Source: Actinomycetota bacterium (GTDB lineage: Bacteria > Actinomycetota > Actinomycetes > Mycobacteriales > Pseudonocardiaceae). From it: 48,115 nt of DNA. Of this stretch, positions 16,377-25,078 are shown piece by piece (within the stretch, counting starts at the first letter, position 1; every line of letters begins with the position of its first letter). A model generated the notes under the pieces. It was given only the letters and a program-made list of their open reading frames with translations, searched no databases and had not been told where the DNA came from. A program made the translations under genes and the position numbers. The stretch covers positions 1-48,115 of the forward strand of contig JAJPIR010000131.1 in NCBI GenBank assembly GCA_021324675.1, given 5' to 3'.

Positions 16377-17077
16377 CAGCGGGCACCGCTCCCGGGACCA
16401 GCCAAGTAGCGGAGCAGGACAACATCGCCCATCTGACGCGTTTCGGCCAGTGTCAGCGGACGTTCCGGCCCGTGGGGAAACCTACCGGGACGAACGAAAC
16501 GAACGCCGGCATGATCACCGATGAAAAAGGGAGCGATCACGAGATGGATTTCATCCACTAGTCCAGCGCTGAGAAACTGAGTGTGGACAGCGCTGCCTCC
16601 TTCCACCATCAAGCGTTCCACTTTGCGGGTAGCCAGATCGTCGAGCACAGCCATCAGATCGATCGGGTCCCCTGCTGCGATAACAGCGGCCCTACTCCCG
16701 AGTGCGTTACGCGCAGCGGGCACCGCGGCATCGCGCGTGTAGACGAGTTTCTCGCTGTCCCCGCTCGTGAAGAAGCGCGCCGCGCCATCAAGATCTCCGC
16801 TACCGGTCAGCGTGACTTTCATAGGATGGGCAGTCCTGCCACGCCCGACCCGCTGCTGTTGACGGGCGGCAGAGCGGATGAGCAGCTGCGGGTTGTCGCG
16901 GCGAATCGTGCCTGCCCCCACCAAGATGGCATCGACACTGGCCCGGGCCTCGTCGACCCGATCGAAGTCCGCCTCGTTGGACAGCATCAGCCGGGTATCG
17001 GTGGAGTCATCGAGATACCCGTCGATGGACATCGCCACCGAGAGCAAGACATACGGTCGCTGCGTCACAACTGTCAA
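16376..17077 (-). CDS. RibD C-terminal reductase-domain protein
   Basis: A 233-residue dihydrofolate-reductase-like RibD_C protein (LSVAMSIDGYLDD, VDAILVGAGTIRRDNPQLLIR, KVERLMVEGGSAVHTQFLSAGLVDEIHL). It is similar in layout to Rv2671 of M. tuberculosis. It would use NADPH to reduce the ribosylamino side chain in riboflavin synthesis, although Rv2671-like enzymes have also been linked to dihydrofolate reduction. The start is TTG 17077, with a GTG three codons later as an alternative. It is the first gene of a reductase-deaminase-hydrolase run. No FMN riboswitch was recognised upstream. Confidence 0.85.
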   Translation of the reverse strand: MTVVTQRPYVLLSVAMSIDGYLDDSTDTRLMLSNEADFDRVDEARASVDAILVGAGTIRRDNPQLLIRSAARQQQRVGRGRTAHPMKVTLTGSGDLDGAARFFTSGDSEKLVYTRDAAVPAARNALGSRAAVIAAGDPIDLMAVLDDLATRKVERLMVEGGSAVHTQFLSAGLVDEIHLVIAPFFIGDHAGVRFVRPGRFPHGPERPLTLAETRQMGDVVLLRYLAGPGSGAR

Positions 17078-17606
17078 TTATCCGGCTATCCGGCGAAGCG
17101 ATTGCCCGCAGCGGCTAGCGCGATGCTCGGTTGATCGGCTGGCACCAGTGAGCATCAGCGGACTTCGTCATGCGAAATGCCGATCATGATGCCGACTCGC
17201 ACATTGCATCGTCAGTAGGAACGGGAGGGTTCGATCGGCCGTACCGGCGCCAGAGAACATGCTTAGGCAATCCGGGTGGATTTGGCGCCGCCGCGTATCT
17301 CACCGGCGTCGCGCTGCCGCGGCCAACCGAGCTGACCATAGTAGAGGAGACCAGCCCGTCTACCATCACATCATGACCCTGACCTCCCAATATTGGCATC
17401 GACTCGGCCACCGAAGATCATCCGATCGATCCGATTAGCCGCCTGTCAGGGTCAGAGGGCACTGGCGCGGCACCAGGGTGACGGGGGTTTAAGTCCACGA
17501 GCAGCGTCGGGTAAACAGTGCACTGCGGCGTGACGGTGACTGGGCCGCGTCGTTAAACGTGGCGAGTGCGCTCTCAAGTGCCAGGGAGCGGCGAGGAGGT
17601 AGCTAA
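17078..17606. other. 530-bp gap between divergent genes
   Basis: This separates the RibD reductase (minus) from the Cys-rich mini-protein (plus), so it should hold two promoters. I see no gene, no riboswitch-like conserved fold and no repeat. The small open frames have non-coding character. Confidence 0.4.
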
Positions 17607-18008
17607 GTGGATCGTCGGGTGCGGCGTGCAGTGCTGGATCGCTTGGCGGCGGTTGAGGACATGGCCGCGCGGGCGGGCGCAACGCTGTCAGCCCCATTGG
17701 CACGCAAGCACATCCAGACCATCACTGACGGATGGCGGGAATTGCTCGTCCAACATCAGCCCGATCCCACTGGCCGCTGCCCCGTCTGCTCGGGATGGTT
17801 GCGCCGTCGCCGTTGGCCTTGTGATGTGTGGGTGACGGCGCACCGGCACCTCATCGGTGACGGGCCGGAACCAATCGAACGGATCACCAGAAACTCGAAT
17901 CCCTTCTGCCGTCCGCGCCAGGTGCTGGTCGTCCCACGCCAACTCGATGCTCCGCCCGTCACGCCACGGCCCACCCAGGGCGAAAAGGCATTCCTACGCC
18001 GTTCCTGA
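17607..18008 (+). CDS. small Cys-rich (CPVC..WPC) putative zinc protein
   Basis: A 133-residue protein. The first ~50 residues are helical. A compact motif follows, GRCPVCSGWLRRRRWPCDVW and then AHRHLIG, which supplies C58, C61, C72 and H79 as a plausible zinc site. Similar short proteins are frequent in Pseudonocardiaceae-type genomes, often with XRE-like neighbours, and are of unknown function (from memory). The GTG at 17607 has a textbook GAGGAGGT ribosome-binding site. The basic C-terminal ~40 residues have little structure. It may be a DNA-binding or adaptor protein. Confidence 0.75.
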   Translation: MDRRVRRAVLDRLAAVEDMAARAGATLSAPLARKHIQTITDGWRELLVQHQPDPTGRCPVCSGWLRRRRWPCDVWVTAHRHLIGDGPEPIERITRNSNPFCRPRQVLVVPRQLDAPPVTPRPTQGEKAFLRRS

Positions 18009-18328
18009 CTACCTTCTGACACTGGGCAGGCAGCGAACTGCCGGGGAACCGCTTGGCCCGCCTCTCCATTGAAGATTGAGGCACATCCGGTCTCGGCTTC
18101 AGCACCGTAGCGAAGGCCACTCAGCGGCCAGGTTGCTCGATCACCGCTGCTCGAGACGGGTATCACAGGTCCAGGCTGGCCTGGGCGTCCAGCGGTGACC
18201 AGCTAGCCGTTCGCCGACGCGCCACGCGTCGTCGTGCATCTCGTGTCCGGGAACGGGTACTAGCCTGGATGGCAGCCTCAGGACCCTGAGCAGACGTGCA
18301 CTCCTACGGATAGAGGCGACATCCAGCA
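18009..18328. other. 320-bp region upstream of kgd
   Basis: No gene is evident. It should contain the kgd promoter, but I see no reliable -35/-10 pair or operator. Confidence 0.4.
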
Positions 18329-21300
18329 GTGTCCCGCAGCGACCCTCCCGTGCAGTTTGGCCCCAACGAGTGGCTCGTCGAGGAGATGTACGAGCAGTTC
18401 CTGGCCGACCCGTCGGCGGTGGACTCCTCGTGGCATGACTTCTTCGCCGACTACCGGCCGCCTGGCGACCGCGGTGGCACTGGCGACCGCGGTGGCACTG
18501 GCGACCGCGGCACCAATGGCACCGCATTGCGCACCACCAAGCAGCGGCCGGCCACACCGGTTCCGGCGCAGCGCGAACTTGAGCACGACGCCACCACGCC
18601 ATTGCGTGGGGCGGCTGCCCGGGTGGTGGCGAACATGGAGAGCTCGCTTGAGTTGCCGACGGCCACCAGCGTGCGCGCGGTACCGGCGAAGCTGCTCGTC
18701 GACAACCGCATCGTGATCAACAATCACCTCCGGCGGACCCGAGGCGGCAAGGTCAGCTTTACCCACCTGATCGGGTACGCGGTGGTACGGGCGCTGGCCA
18801 ACTACCCCCAGCTCAACCGTCACTACACCACCGATGAGCACGGCAAACCAGCGGTCGTGTCGCCCGAACACGTCAACCTGGGACTGGCCATCGACCTGCA
18901 GACTGCCAAGGGACGCAGCCTGGTCGTTGCCTCGATCAAGGCGTGTGAGGTGATGACCTTCGCCCAGTTCTGGCAGGCCTACGAGGACGTCATCCGCAAG
19001 GCCCGCGACGGCAGGCTCACCGCCGAGGACCTGGCGGCCACCACGATCTCGCTGACCAATCCCGGGACCATCGGTACCAATCATTCGGTGCCCCGGTTGA
19101 TGTCCGGGCAGGGCGCGATCATCGGCGTCGGCGCGATGGAATACCCAGCGGCCTTCCAGGGCGCCAGCGATCAGGCACTCGCTGACATGGCGATCAGCAA
19201 GATCATTACCTTGACGTCCACGTACGACCACCGCATCATCCAGGGCGCCGAGTCTGGCGAATTCTTGCGCCGGGTGCATGAACTGCTGCTCGGCGAAGAC
19301 GGGTTCTACGACGACATCTTCGCCTCGCTGCGCATCCCCTACGAGCCGGTGCGCTGGGTCAAGGACATCCCCGAGGGCGCCGTCGACAAGACCGCCCGGG
19401 TGCTGGAATTGATAGACGCCTTCCGCACCCGCGGGCACCTGATGGCCGACACCGACCCGCTGAACTACCGGCAGCGCAAACACCCCGACCTCGACGTGCT
19501 CAGCCACGGCCTGACACTGTGGGATCTCGACCGAGAATTCGCTGTCGGTGGATTCGCTGGGCGCTCCTACATGCACCTGCGCGACGTCCTGGGCGTGCTG
19601 CGCGACGCCTACTGCCGCAACATCGGTGTGGAATACATGCACATCTCCGCCCCGGACGAGCGGCGATGGCTGCAGGAACGCGTGGAGCGGGTGCACGACA
19701 AGCCCAGCCGCGCGGAGCAGAAGTACATCCTGTCCAAGCTCAACGCCGCCGAATCATTCGAGACCTTCCTGCAGACCAAGTACGTGGGGCAGAAGCGCTT
19801 CTCGCTGGAAGGCGCCGAAACGGTGATCCCGCTGCTGGATGCGGTACTGGACAAGGCCGCCGAGTACGGATTGGACGAGGTGGTACTTGGCATGCCGCAC
19901 CGCGGGCGGCTCAACGTGCTGGCCAACCTGGTGGGTAAACCGTATTCACAGATTTTCCGCGAGTTCGAGGGCAACCAGGACCCCGGCCAGGCACACGGGT
20001 CTGGAGACGTCAAGTACCACCTGGGTGCTGAGGGCAAGTACTACCGCATGTTCGGAGAAGGCGAGACCAAGGTGTCGCTGATCTCCAACCCGTCGCACCT
20101 GGAGGCCGTGGACCCGGTGCTGGAAGGCATCACCCGAGCCAAGCAGGACCTCCTCGATAAGGGACCCGAGGGCTTCACTGTGCTGCCGGTCGCGCTCCAC
20201 GGCGATGCCGCCTTCGCGGGGCAGGGCGTGGTGGCCGAGACGCTCAACCTGTCGTTACTGCGCGGGTACCGCACCGGCGGCACCGTGCATGTGATCGTGA
20301 ACAACCAGGTTGGCTTCACCACGGCGCCGCAGCATGCACGGTCCAGCGAGTATCCCACCGACGTGGCGAAAACGATCGGCGCACCGGTATTCCACGTCAA
20401 TGGTGACGATCCAGAATCCTGTGTCTGGGTGGCTAAGCTTGCGGTGGATTACCGGCAAGCCTTCCGCAAAGATGTCGTCATCGACATGATCTGCTACCGC
20501 CGCCGGGGCCATAATGAGGGCGACGATCCGTCGATGACGCAGCCAAGGATGTACGACATCATCGACAGCAAGCGATCCGTTCGCAAAGGTTACACCGCTG
20601 CACTTATCGGCCGTGGTGACATTTCCGTGGAAGAGGCTGAACGCGCGCTGAAGGATTATGCTCAGCAGCTTGAGCACGTCTTCAACGAGGTGCGCGAACT
20701 TGAGCGCGGTGCCGTGGCCCCCAGCGAGTCGGTAGAGGCCGAACAGCTTGTGCCGACCGGGCTGGACACCGGAGTCGACATCAGCGTCATCGAACGCATC
20801 GCCGATGCGCACGTCAACCTGCCAGAGGGTTTCACACCGCATCCCCGCGTCAGGCCAGTGCTGGAAAAGCGCGCGAAGATGGCGCGCGAGGGTGGCATCG
20901 ACTGGGCGTTCGCGGAGCTGCTGGCATTCGGGTCGGTCTGCATGGACGGCCGTATGGTGCGGCTATCCGGTCAAGACAGCCGGCGTGGCACGTTCGTGCA
21001 ACGCCACTCTGTGCTGATTGACCGCAAGACCGGTGCCGAGTACACGCCGCTGATGCACCTTTCGTCAGACCAGGCAAAATTCTTGGCCTATGACTCGGCA
21101 TTGTCGGAATTTGCAGCACTGGGCTTCGAATACGGCTATTCTGTGGCGAATCCTGAAGCCTTGGTGCTGTGGGAGGCACAATTCGGGGACTTCGCCAATG
21201 GCGCACAGCCGGTGATCGATGAGTTCATTTCCTCAGGCGAAGCAAAATGGGGGCAGCGGTCCGACGTCGTCTTGTTGTTGCCGCACGGTCACGAAGGCCA

Positions 21301-21928
21301 GGGTCCCGATCACACCTCAGGGCGCATCGAGCGATTCCTGCAACTGTGCGCGGAAGGCTCCATGACCGTGGCGCAACCGTCCACTCCGGCGAATTACTTC
21401 CACCTGCTGCGCCGGCACGCCCTGGACGGGGTGCACCGGCCGCTGGTGGTGTTCACCCCCAAGTCAATGCTGCGGCACAAGGCGGCGGTCAGCCCGGTCG
21501 AGGATTTCACCTCAGGACGCTTCGCCTCGGTGCTCGACGACCCGACGATCACCGATCCCTCGGCTGTGCGCCGGGTGCTGCTGTGCAGCGGCAAGATCAG
21601 CTACGAGTTGCACGCCGGCCGCCAGCAGCGAGGTATCCATGACATCGCGATCGTGCGCATCGAGCAGCTGTATCCACTGCCCCAGCGGCGGCTGGCCGCG
21701 GCGCTGGATCGCTACCCCGAGGCCACCGACGTGTGCTGGGTGCAGGAGGAACCCGCCAACCAGGGCGCGTGGCCCTTCTACGGGCTGACCCTTCCCGAGC
21801 TGATGCCCGAGCGGCTGAGCAGGTTGCGGCGGATCTCTCGGCGGGCCATGGCCGCACCGTCCGCAGGATCAGCAAAGGTGCACGAGGTCGAGCAGCGCGA
21901 GCTCATCGCCGCGGCCCTCGATGCCTAA
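18329..21928 (+). CDS. kgd: multifunctional 2-oxoglutarate decarboxylase/dehydrogenase E1-E2-like
   Basis: A 1199-residue relative of mycobacterial KGD/SucA (1231 aa). The N-terminal [19 protein letters not shown] segment is followed by a linker (~40-90). An E2-type acyltransferase domain ([46 protein letters not shown]) comes next, and then a thiamine-diphosphate E1 domain ([81 protein letters not shown]). It decarboxylates 2-oxoglutarate in the TCA cycle and works with E2/E3 of pyruvate dehydrogenase. In mycobacteria GarA inhibits it. The linker is short and built of glycine-rich tandem repeats. The start is GTG 18329. A DUF6104 gene follows. Confidence 0.97.
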   Translation: MSRSDPPVQFGPNEWLVEEMYEQFLADPSAVDSSWHDFFADYRPPGDRGGTGDRGGTGDRGTNGTALRTTKQRPATPVPAQRELEHDATTPLRGAAARVVANMESSLELPTATSVRAVPAKLLVDNRIVINNHLRRTRGGKVSFTHLIGYAVVRALANYPQLNRHYTTDEHGKPAVVSPEHVNLGLAIDLQTAKGRSLVVASIKACEVMTFAQFWQAYEDVIRKARDGRLTAEDLAATTISLTNPGTIGTNHSVPRLMSGQGAIIGVGAMEYPAAFQGASDQALADMAISKIITLTSTYDHRIIQGAESGEFLRRVHELLLGEDGFYDDIFASLRIPYEPVRWVKDIPEGAVDKTARVLELIDAFRTRGHLMADTDPLNYRQRKHPDLDVLSHGLTLWDLDREFAVGGFAGRSYMHLRDVLGVLRDAYCRNIGVEYMHISAPDERRWLQERVERVHDKPSRAEQKYILSKLNAAESFETFLQTKYVGQKRFSLEGAETVIPLLDAVLDKAAEYGLDEVVLGMPHRGRLNVLANLVGKPYSQIFREFEGNQDPGQAHGSGDVKYHLGAEGKYYRMFGEGETKVSLISNPSHLEAVDPVLEGITRAKQDLLDKGPEGFTVLPVALHGDAAFAGQGVVAETLNLSLLRGYRTGGTVHVIVNNQVGFTTAPQHARSSEYPTDVAKTIGAPVFHVNGDDPESCVWVAKLAVDYRQAFRKDVVIDMICYRRRGHNEGDDPSMTQPRMYDIIDSKRSVRKGYTAALIGRGDISVEEAERALKDYAQQLEHVFNEVRELERGAVAPSESVEAEQLVPTGLDTGVDISVIERIADAHVNLPEGFTPHPRVRPVLEKRAKMAREGGIDWAFAELLAFGSVCMDGRMVRLSGQDSRRGTFVQRHSVLIDRKTGAEYTPLMHLSSDQAKFLAYDSALSEFAALGFEYGYSVANPEALVLWEAQFGDFANGAQPVIDEFISSGEAKWGQRSDVVLLLPHGHEGQGPDHTSGRIERFLQLCAEGSMTVAQPSTPANYFHLLRRHALDGVHRPLVVFTPKSMLRHKAAVSPVEDFTSGRFASVLDDPTITDPSAVRRVLLCSGKISYELHAGRQQRGIHDIAIVRIEQLYPLPQRRLAAALDRYPEATDVCWVQEEPANQGAWPFYGLTLPELMPERLSRLRRISRRAMAAPSAGSAKVHEVEQRELIAAALDA
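18462..18511 (+). repeat. 18-bp in-frame tandem repeat in kgd linker
   Basis: About 2.8 copies of an 18-bp unit (CTGGCGACCGCGGTGGCA) at 18462, 18480 and 18498 encode the repeated peptide GDRGGT at residues ~45-62. The unit is a multiple of three, so copy-number change would keep the frame. Confidence 0.9.
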
Positions 21929-21959
21929 CCGCCGCCACGCCACCCCACCCCTTTCCGGC

Positions 21960-22009
21960 GTGTCGCGCTCTCCCGCCGCGCATGTCGTGCTCTCCTGCGC
22001 GGTGTGTCG
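21960..22009 (+). repeat. 22-bp periodic GTGTCGCG array A
   Basis: The core hexamers lie at 21960 (GTGTCG), 21982 (ATGTCG) and 22004 (GTGTCG), exactly 22 bp apart, with similar pyrimidine-rich linkers (CTCTCC..GC). The array occupies the gap between kgd and the DUF6104 gene, so it would be in their shared transcript. It belongs to the same family as the arrays at 22350, 44291, 44473 and 46732. Confidence 0.85.
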
Positions 22010-22082
22010 AGCGCTGGCGCACGGGTCCCGTACGCTCCGCCAGCCGGTATCAGCGCAGGCCCCTCGAAAAGGAGGAGTCGAG

Positions 22083-22271
22083 GTGTACTTCACCGATCGC
22101 GGAATCGAGGAACTCGAAGACCGGCGCGCCAGCGAGCAGATCAGCGTCGAATGGCTGGCGGCCCGGATGCGCGCGTTCGTCGACCAGCACCCGGAGTTCG
22201 AAGACGCGGTTGAGGCGCTGGCCACGTTCTTGGCCCGTGACGATGCCGACGCCGATGATTTCGCTCTCTGA
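22083..22271 (+). CDS. DUF6104-family small protein
   Basis: A 62-residue acidic protein: M(GTG)YFTDRGIEELEDRRASEQ, then SVEWLAARMRAFVDQHPEFE and an aspartate-rich tail. A strong AAGGAGGAG ribosome-binding site precedes the GTG. I recall this family (DUF6104) as commonly encoded beside kgd in actinobacteria; its function is unknown. The longer open frame from 21921 runs through repeat DNA and is not credible. It is flanked on both sides by inverted GTGTCG arrays. Confidence 0.8.
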   Translation: MYFTDRGIEELEDRRASEQISVEWLAARMRAFVDQHPEFEDAVEALATFLARDDADADDFAL

Positions 22272-22349
22272 ACGTTAGTCCCGCGGCTGCCGCCGCTGCC
22301 AAACTGACTCAGCGATCGGGCAGGCTCCTTGCCGCTGTACCTCTGGGCG

Positions 22350-22442
22350 CGACACGCCCGGCACCAGCGCGCGACACGCCTGGGGTCAGCGCGCGACACG
22401 CGCGGGGCCAGCGCGCGACACGCGCGGGGCAGGGCGCGACAC
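22350..22442 (-). repeat. 22-bp periodic GTGTCGCG array B (inverted to A)
   Basis: Five perfect CGACAC cores lie at 22350, 22372, 22394, 22416 and 22437, spaced 22, 22, 22 and 21 bp. They are embedded in near-identical units (GCGCGACACGCGCGGGGC type). The array lies between the convergent DUF6104 and aldo/keto reductase genes and is oriented opposite to array A. Confidence 0.92.
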
Positions 22443-22463
22443 GCGCGGGGAGGACAGCGGAGG

Positions 22464-23456
22464 TCACCACGCATAGGCTTCGGGGGCAGGCTTGGCGCCA
22501 TTGGGCCCGGGTGGGGGGAACAGCTCATCGAGCCGGGCGAGCACCTGTGCATCAAGGGTGATGGCAAGAGCCCGCAGCGAACTGTCCAGCTGCGCGGTGG
22601 TCCGCGGGCCCACGATCGGTGCGGTCACGCCGTCTTGATGCAGCAACCAGGCCAGTCCCACGTTCGCCGGATCCTCGCCGATATCAGCGCAGAGTTTTTC
22701 GTAGGCGTCGATGCGCTCCCGGTTCGTCTCCAGCCTGCCCGCGGAGAAATCCGAGGTACTTCGCGAAGCGCTACCCTCGCGTTGCTTACGCAACACCCCG
22801 CCGAGCAAGCCTCCCTGCAGCGGCGACCACGGGATCAGACCGATGCCATAGTGCCGGGTGGCAGGCAGCACTTCCAACTCGACCCACCGGTTGAGCAGGT
22901 TATAAATCGACTGCTCACTGACCAGGCCGAACACCTGCTGATGGCGGGCCGCCTCCTGGGCAGCAGCCAGGTGCCAGCCGGCGAAATTCGATGAGCCGAC
23001 ATAAACGATCTTACCCTGTTGCCGGAGCACCGACATGGCCTCCCAGATCTCCTCCCACGGCGTGGCACGGTCCACGTGATGCATCTGGTAGAGGTCGATG
23101 TAGTCGGTCTGCAGCCGGCGTAGCGACCCATCGCATGCCCGCCGGATATTCAAAGCCGACAGCTTGTTGTCGTTGGGCCAGTCACCCATCGAGCCGTAAA
23201 GCTTGGTCGCCAGCACGGTGCGCTCACGTCGCCCGCCGCCAGTGGCGAACCACCGGCCGATGATCTGCTCGGTGACCCCCTTTCCCTTCTGCCAGCCGTA
23301 GACGTTGGCAGTATCGAAGAAGTTGATGCCGTGCTCGTGGGCCCGATCCATGATCACATGGCTGTCGGCTTCCGAAGTTTCTGGGCCGAAGTTCATCGTG
23401 CCTAGGCACAGACGGGACACCATCAGGCCGCTGCGGCCCAGCTGCGTGTAATCCAT
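22464..23456 (-). CDS. aldo/keto reductase
   Basis: A 330-residue TIM-barrel oxidoreductase of the AKR family (YghZ/PdxI-like layout). It begins MDYTQLGRSGLMVSRLCLGTMNFG. The expected tetrad is visible: Asp and Tyr in FFDTANVYG, Lys in LATKLYG and His in YQMHHVD. The NADPH-binding end is the GPRTTAQLDSSL segment. These enzymes reduce aldehydes or ketones with NADPH; the substrate is unknown. I chose ATG 23456 over the upstream start (23498) because the family begins here. It is convergent with the DUF6104 gene and divergent from the MFS gene. Confidence 0.92.
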   Translation of the reverse strand: MDYTQLGRSGLMVSRLCLGTMNFGPETSEADSHVIMDRAHEHGINFFDTANVYGWQKGKGVTEQIIGRWFATGGGRRERTVLATKLYGSMGDWPNDNKLSALNIRRACDGSLRRLQTDYIDLYQMHHVDRATPWEEIWEAMSVLRQQGKIVYVGSSNFAGWHLAAAQEAARHQQVFGLVSEQSIYNLLNRWVELEVLPATRHYGIGLIPWSPLQGGLLGGVLRKQREGSASRSTSDFSAGRLETNRERIDAYEKLCADIGEDPANVGLAWLLHQDGVTAPIVGPRTTAQLDSSLRALAITLDAQVLARLDELFPPPGPNGAKPAPEAYAW

Positions 23457-23584
23457 ACTCGCCAGCCTGGCAAAGGGACGGAGGTGGGGCCACCCCAACC
23501 CACGCCGGTGAGCCTGCGATCAAGCCGCAGTGCTGCAGAAACCATCTTGACCTAAACCTGGGTGCAGCATGCAGGCTAGAGACC

Positions 23585-25078
23585 ATGAGCGCCGCAGCGC
23601 ACGTCGAGCCAGCTCCGGTCCGCTCGGATCTCTTCGGTCCCAGCCGCCGTACGACCACGATCGGCCTGCTGTTGCTGGTGAGCATGGTGGCGTTCGAGGC
23701 GATGGGGGTGGGCACTGCCATGCCCGCTCTGGTAGCCGACATCGGCGCAGTGTCGTGGTATGCGTGGCCGTTTGTGGCGTTCATGGCAGCCGCCGTGTTC
23801 GGCACCGTGCTCGGCGGGCGGTGGTGCGACGTCGCTGGGCCCCGGGTCCCCCTGGTGGCGTCGCCGGTGCTGTTTGGCGCAGGCTTGCTGGTAGCCGGCA
23901 CGTCAACCGGCATGGCACAGCTGCTGCTGGGGCGGGTGCTGCAGGGTTGGGGTGCCGGCGCTGTGACTGTCGCGGCCTACGTGCTGATTGCGGCGGTCTA
24001 CCCGGAACGCAGCCGCCCCGCCGTCTTCGGGCTGATGTCGTCGGCGTGGGTACTGCCGTCGTTGATCGGGCCGCCGGTGGCCGGGGTGGTCACCGAACAG
24101 CTGTCGTGGCACTGGGTGTTTCTCGGCCTGATACCGGTGGTGGTGCTTGCGGTCGGGTTGGTCGTGCCCGCGGTGTCTCACCTCGACCGGCCCGCCCCAG
24201 TAGCCAGCGTCAGCGCCAGCCCGCGCCGGCGCGGCCTGGTACTCGCTGCCCTGGGCGCCGCGGTGGCGGTTTCCGCGCTGAGCTGGGCCGCTCAGCACTG
24301 GACCGTCTCCGCCGCCGAGGTGGCCGCCGCGGCCGTGCTGCTGCTGGTGCTGTCAATGCGGCGGCTACTGCCATCCGGAGTGTTCCGGGGCCGCCGCGGA
24401 TTGCCGACCGTGGTTGCCGCCCGGGGGCTACTCGCTGGGGTGTTCTTCAGCGCCAATGCGTACTTGCCGCTGATGTTGACCAGCACCCACCACTGGACGC
24501 TGACCACCGCGGGACTCCCGTTGGTGATCGGTTCGCTGGGCTGGTCAGCTGCTTCGGGATGGCAGGGGCGTCACCCGGATCTGCCTCGGCAGTGGCTGCT
24601 GCGGCTCGGATTCAGCCTGCTCACTGTCGGTGCTGCTGGGCTGCTGCTGGTGGCACCTGGATGGGGAGTGTCCTGGTTGGCGTTTCCCTTGTGGGGCATC
24701 GCCGGCATCGGCATGGGCCTGGGTTTTTCTTCGGTGGCATTCCTGGTACTGCAGCAGTCCAGCCCCAGCGATGTGGGATTCCATTCGTCGGCTGCGCAGA
24801 TGGCCGACCAGCTCACCACGTCAGTTTTGATCGGCGCGGGCGGGGCGTTGCTGGCGCTGCTCGGCGCCCCGGCGGTTGCGCTGCCGGTGCTGCTGGCGCT
24901 GCTGGCTGGCCTAGGCGCGCTCGGAGTGGCGCTGGCCGGCCGGGCAGCCCAATACCCCGATCCCGACACGGAGACATATCCGGCCAAAAGAGATACCAGT
25001 AAACCCGGTATGTCTTTATGTCGGGGTGAAAGGGGGCAAAGGGAAGCGGAGGATCAGGGTAGGAGGGGGCCGCGGTGA
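23585..25078 (+). CDS. MFS transporter (drug-efflux type)
   Basis: A 497-residue integral membrane protein with about 12-14 hydrophobic helices. The loop after TM2 (GGRWCDVAGPRVPL) matches MFS motif A, and GRVLQGWGAGAVTVAAYVL and GLMSSAWVLPSLIGPPVAGVV match the motif B/C region of the drug:proton antiporters. This resembles mycobacterial efflux proteins such as Rv1634 or Rv1250. The likely role is proton-driven export of a small hydrophobic compound. The last ~40 residues are polar and may be a simple read-out to a distant stop; the 3' end overlaps the convergent PAS-GGDEF-EAL gene by 25 bp. There is no adjacent regulator. Confidence 0.9.
   Translation: MSAAAHVEPAPVRSDLFGPSRRTTTIGLLLLVSMVAFEAMGVGTAMPALVADIGAVSWYAWPFVAFMAAAVFGTVLGGRWCDVAGPRVPLVASPVLFGAGLLVAGTSTGMAQLLLGRVLQGWGAGAVTVAAYVLIAAVYPERSRPAVFGLMSSAWVLPSLIGPPVAGVVTEQLSWHWVFLGLIPVVVLAVGLVVPAVSHLDRPAPVASVSASPRRRGLVLAALGAAVAVSALSWAAQHWTVSAAEVAAAAVLLLVLSMRRLLPSGVFRGRRGLPTVVAARGLLAGVFFSANAYLPLMLTSTHHWTLTTAGLPLVIGSLGWSAASGWQGRHPDLPRQWLLRLGFSLLTVGAAGLLLVAPGWGVSWLAFPLWGIAGIGMGLGFSSVAFLVLQQSSPSDVGFHSSAAQMADQLTTSVLIGAGGALLALLGAPAVALPVLLALLAGLGALGVALAGRAAQYPDPDTETYPAKRDTSKPGMSLCRGERGQREAEDQGRRGPR

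Noticed and set aside
17078-17606. FMN riboswitch upstream of the RibD pair
   Set aside because: I looked for conserved RFN-type segments near the reductase start and found none I could support.
18278-19696. 472-codon minus-strand open frame opposite kgd
   Set aside because: It lies wholly antisense to the well-conserved kgd coding sequence and has no domain; high GC keeps antisense frames open.
22350-22442. CRISPR array
   Set aside because: The period is only 22 bp, there are no unique spacers and no cas genes; it is a direct tandem-type array.
23569-25002. 477-codon plus-strand frame overlapping the MFS gene
   Set aside because: Its product is Arg/Gly/Ala-rich shadow sequence; the other frame encodes clear transmembrane helices and MFS motifs.
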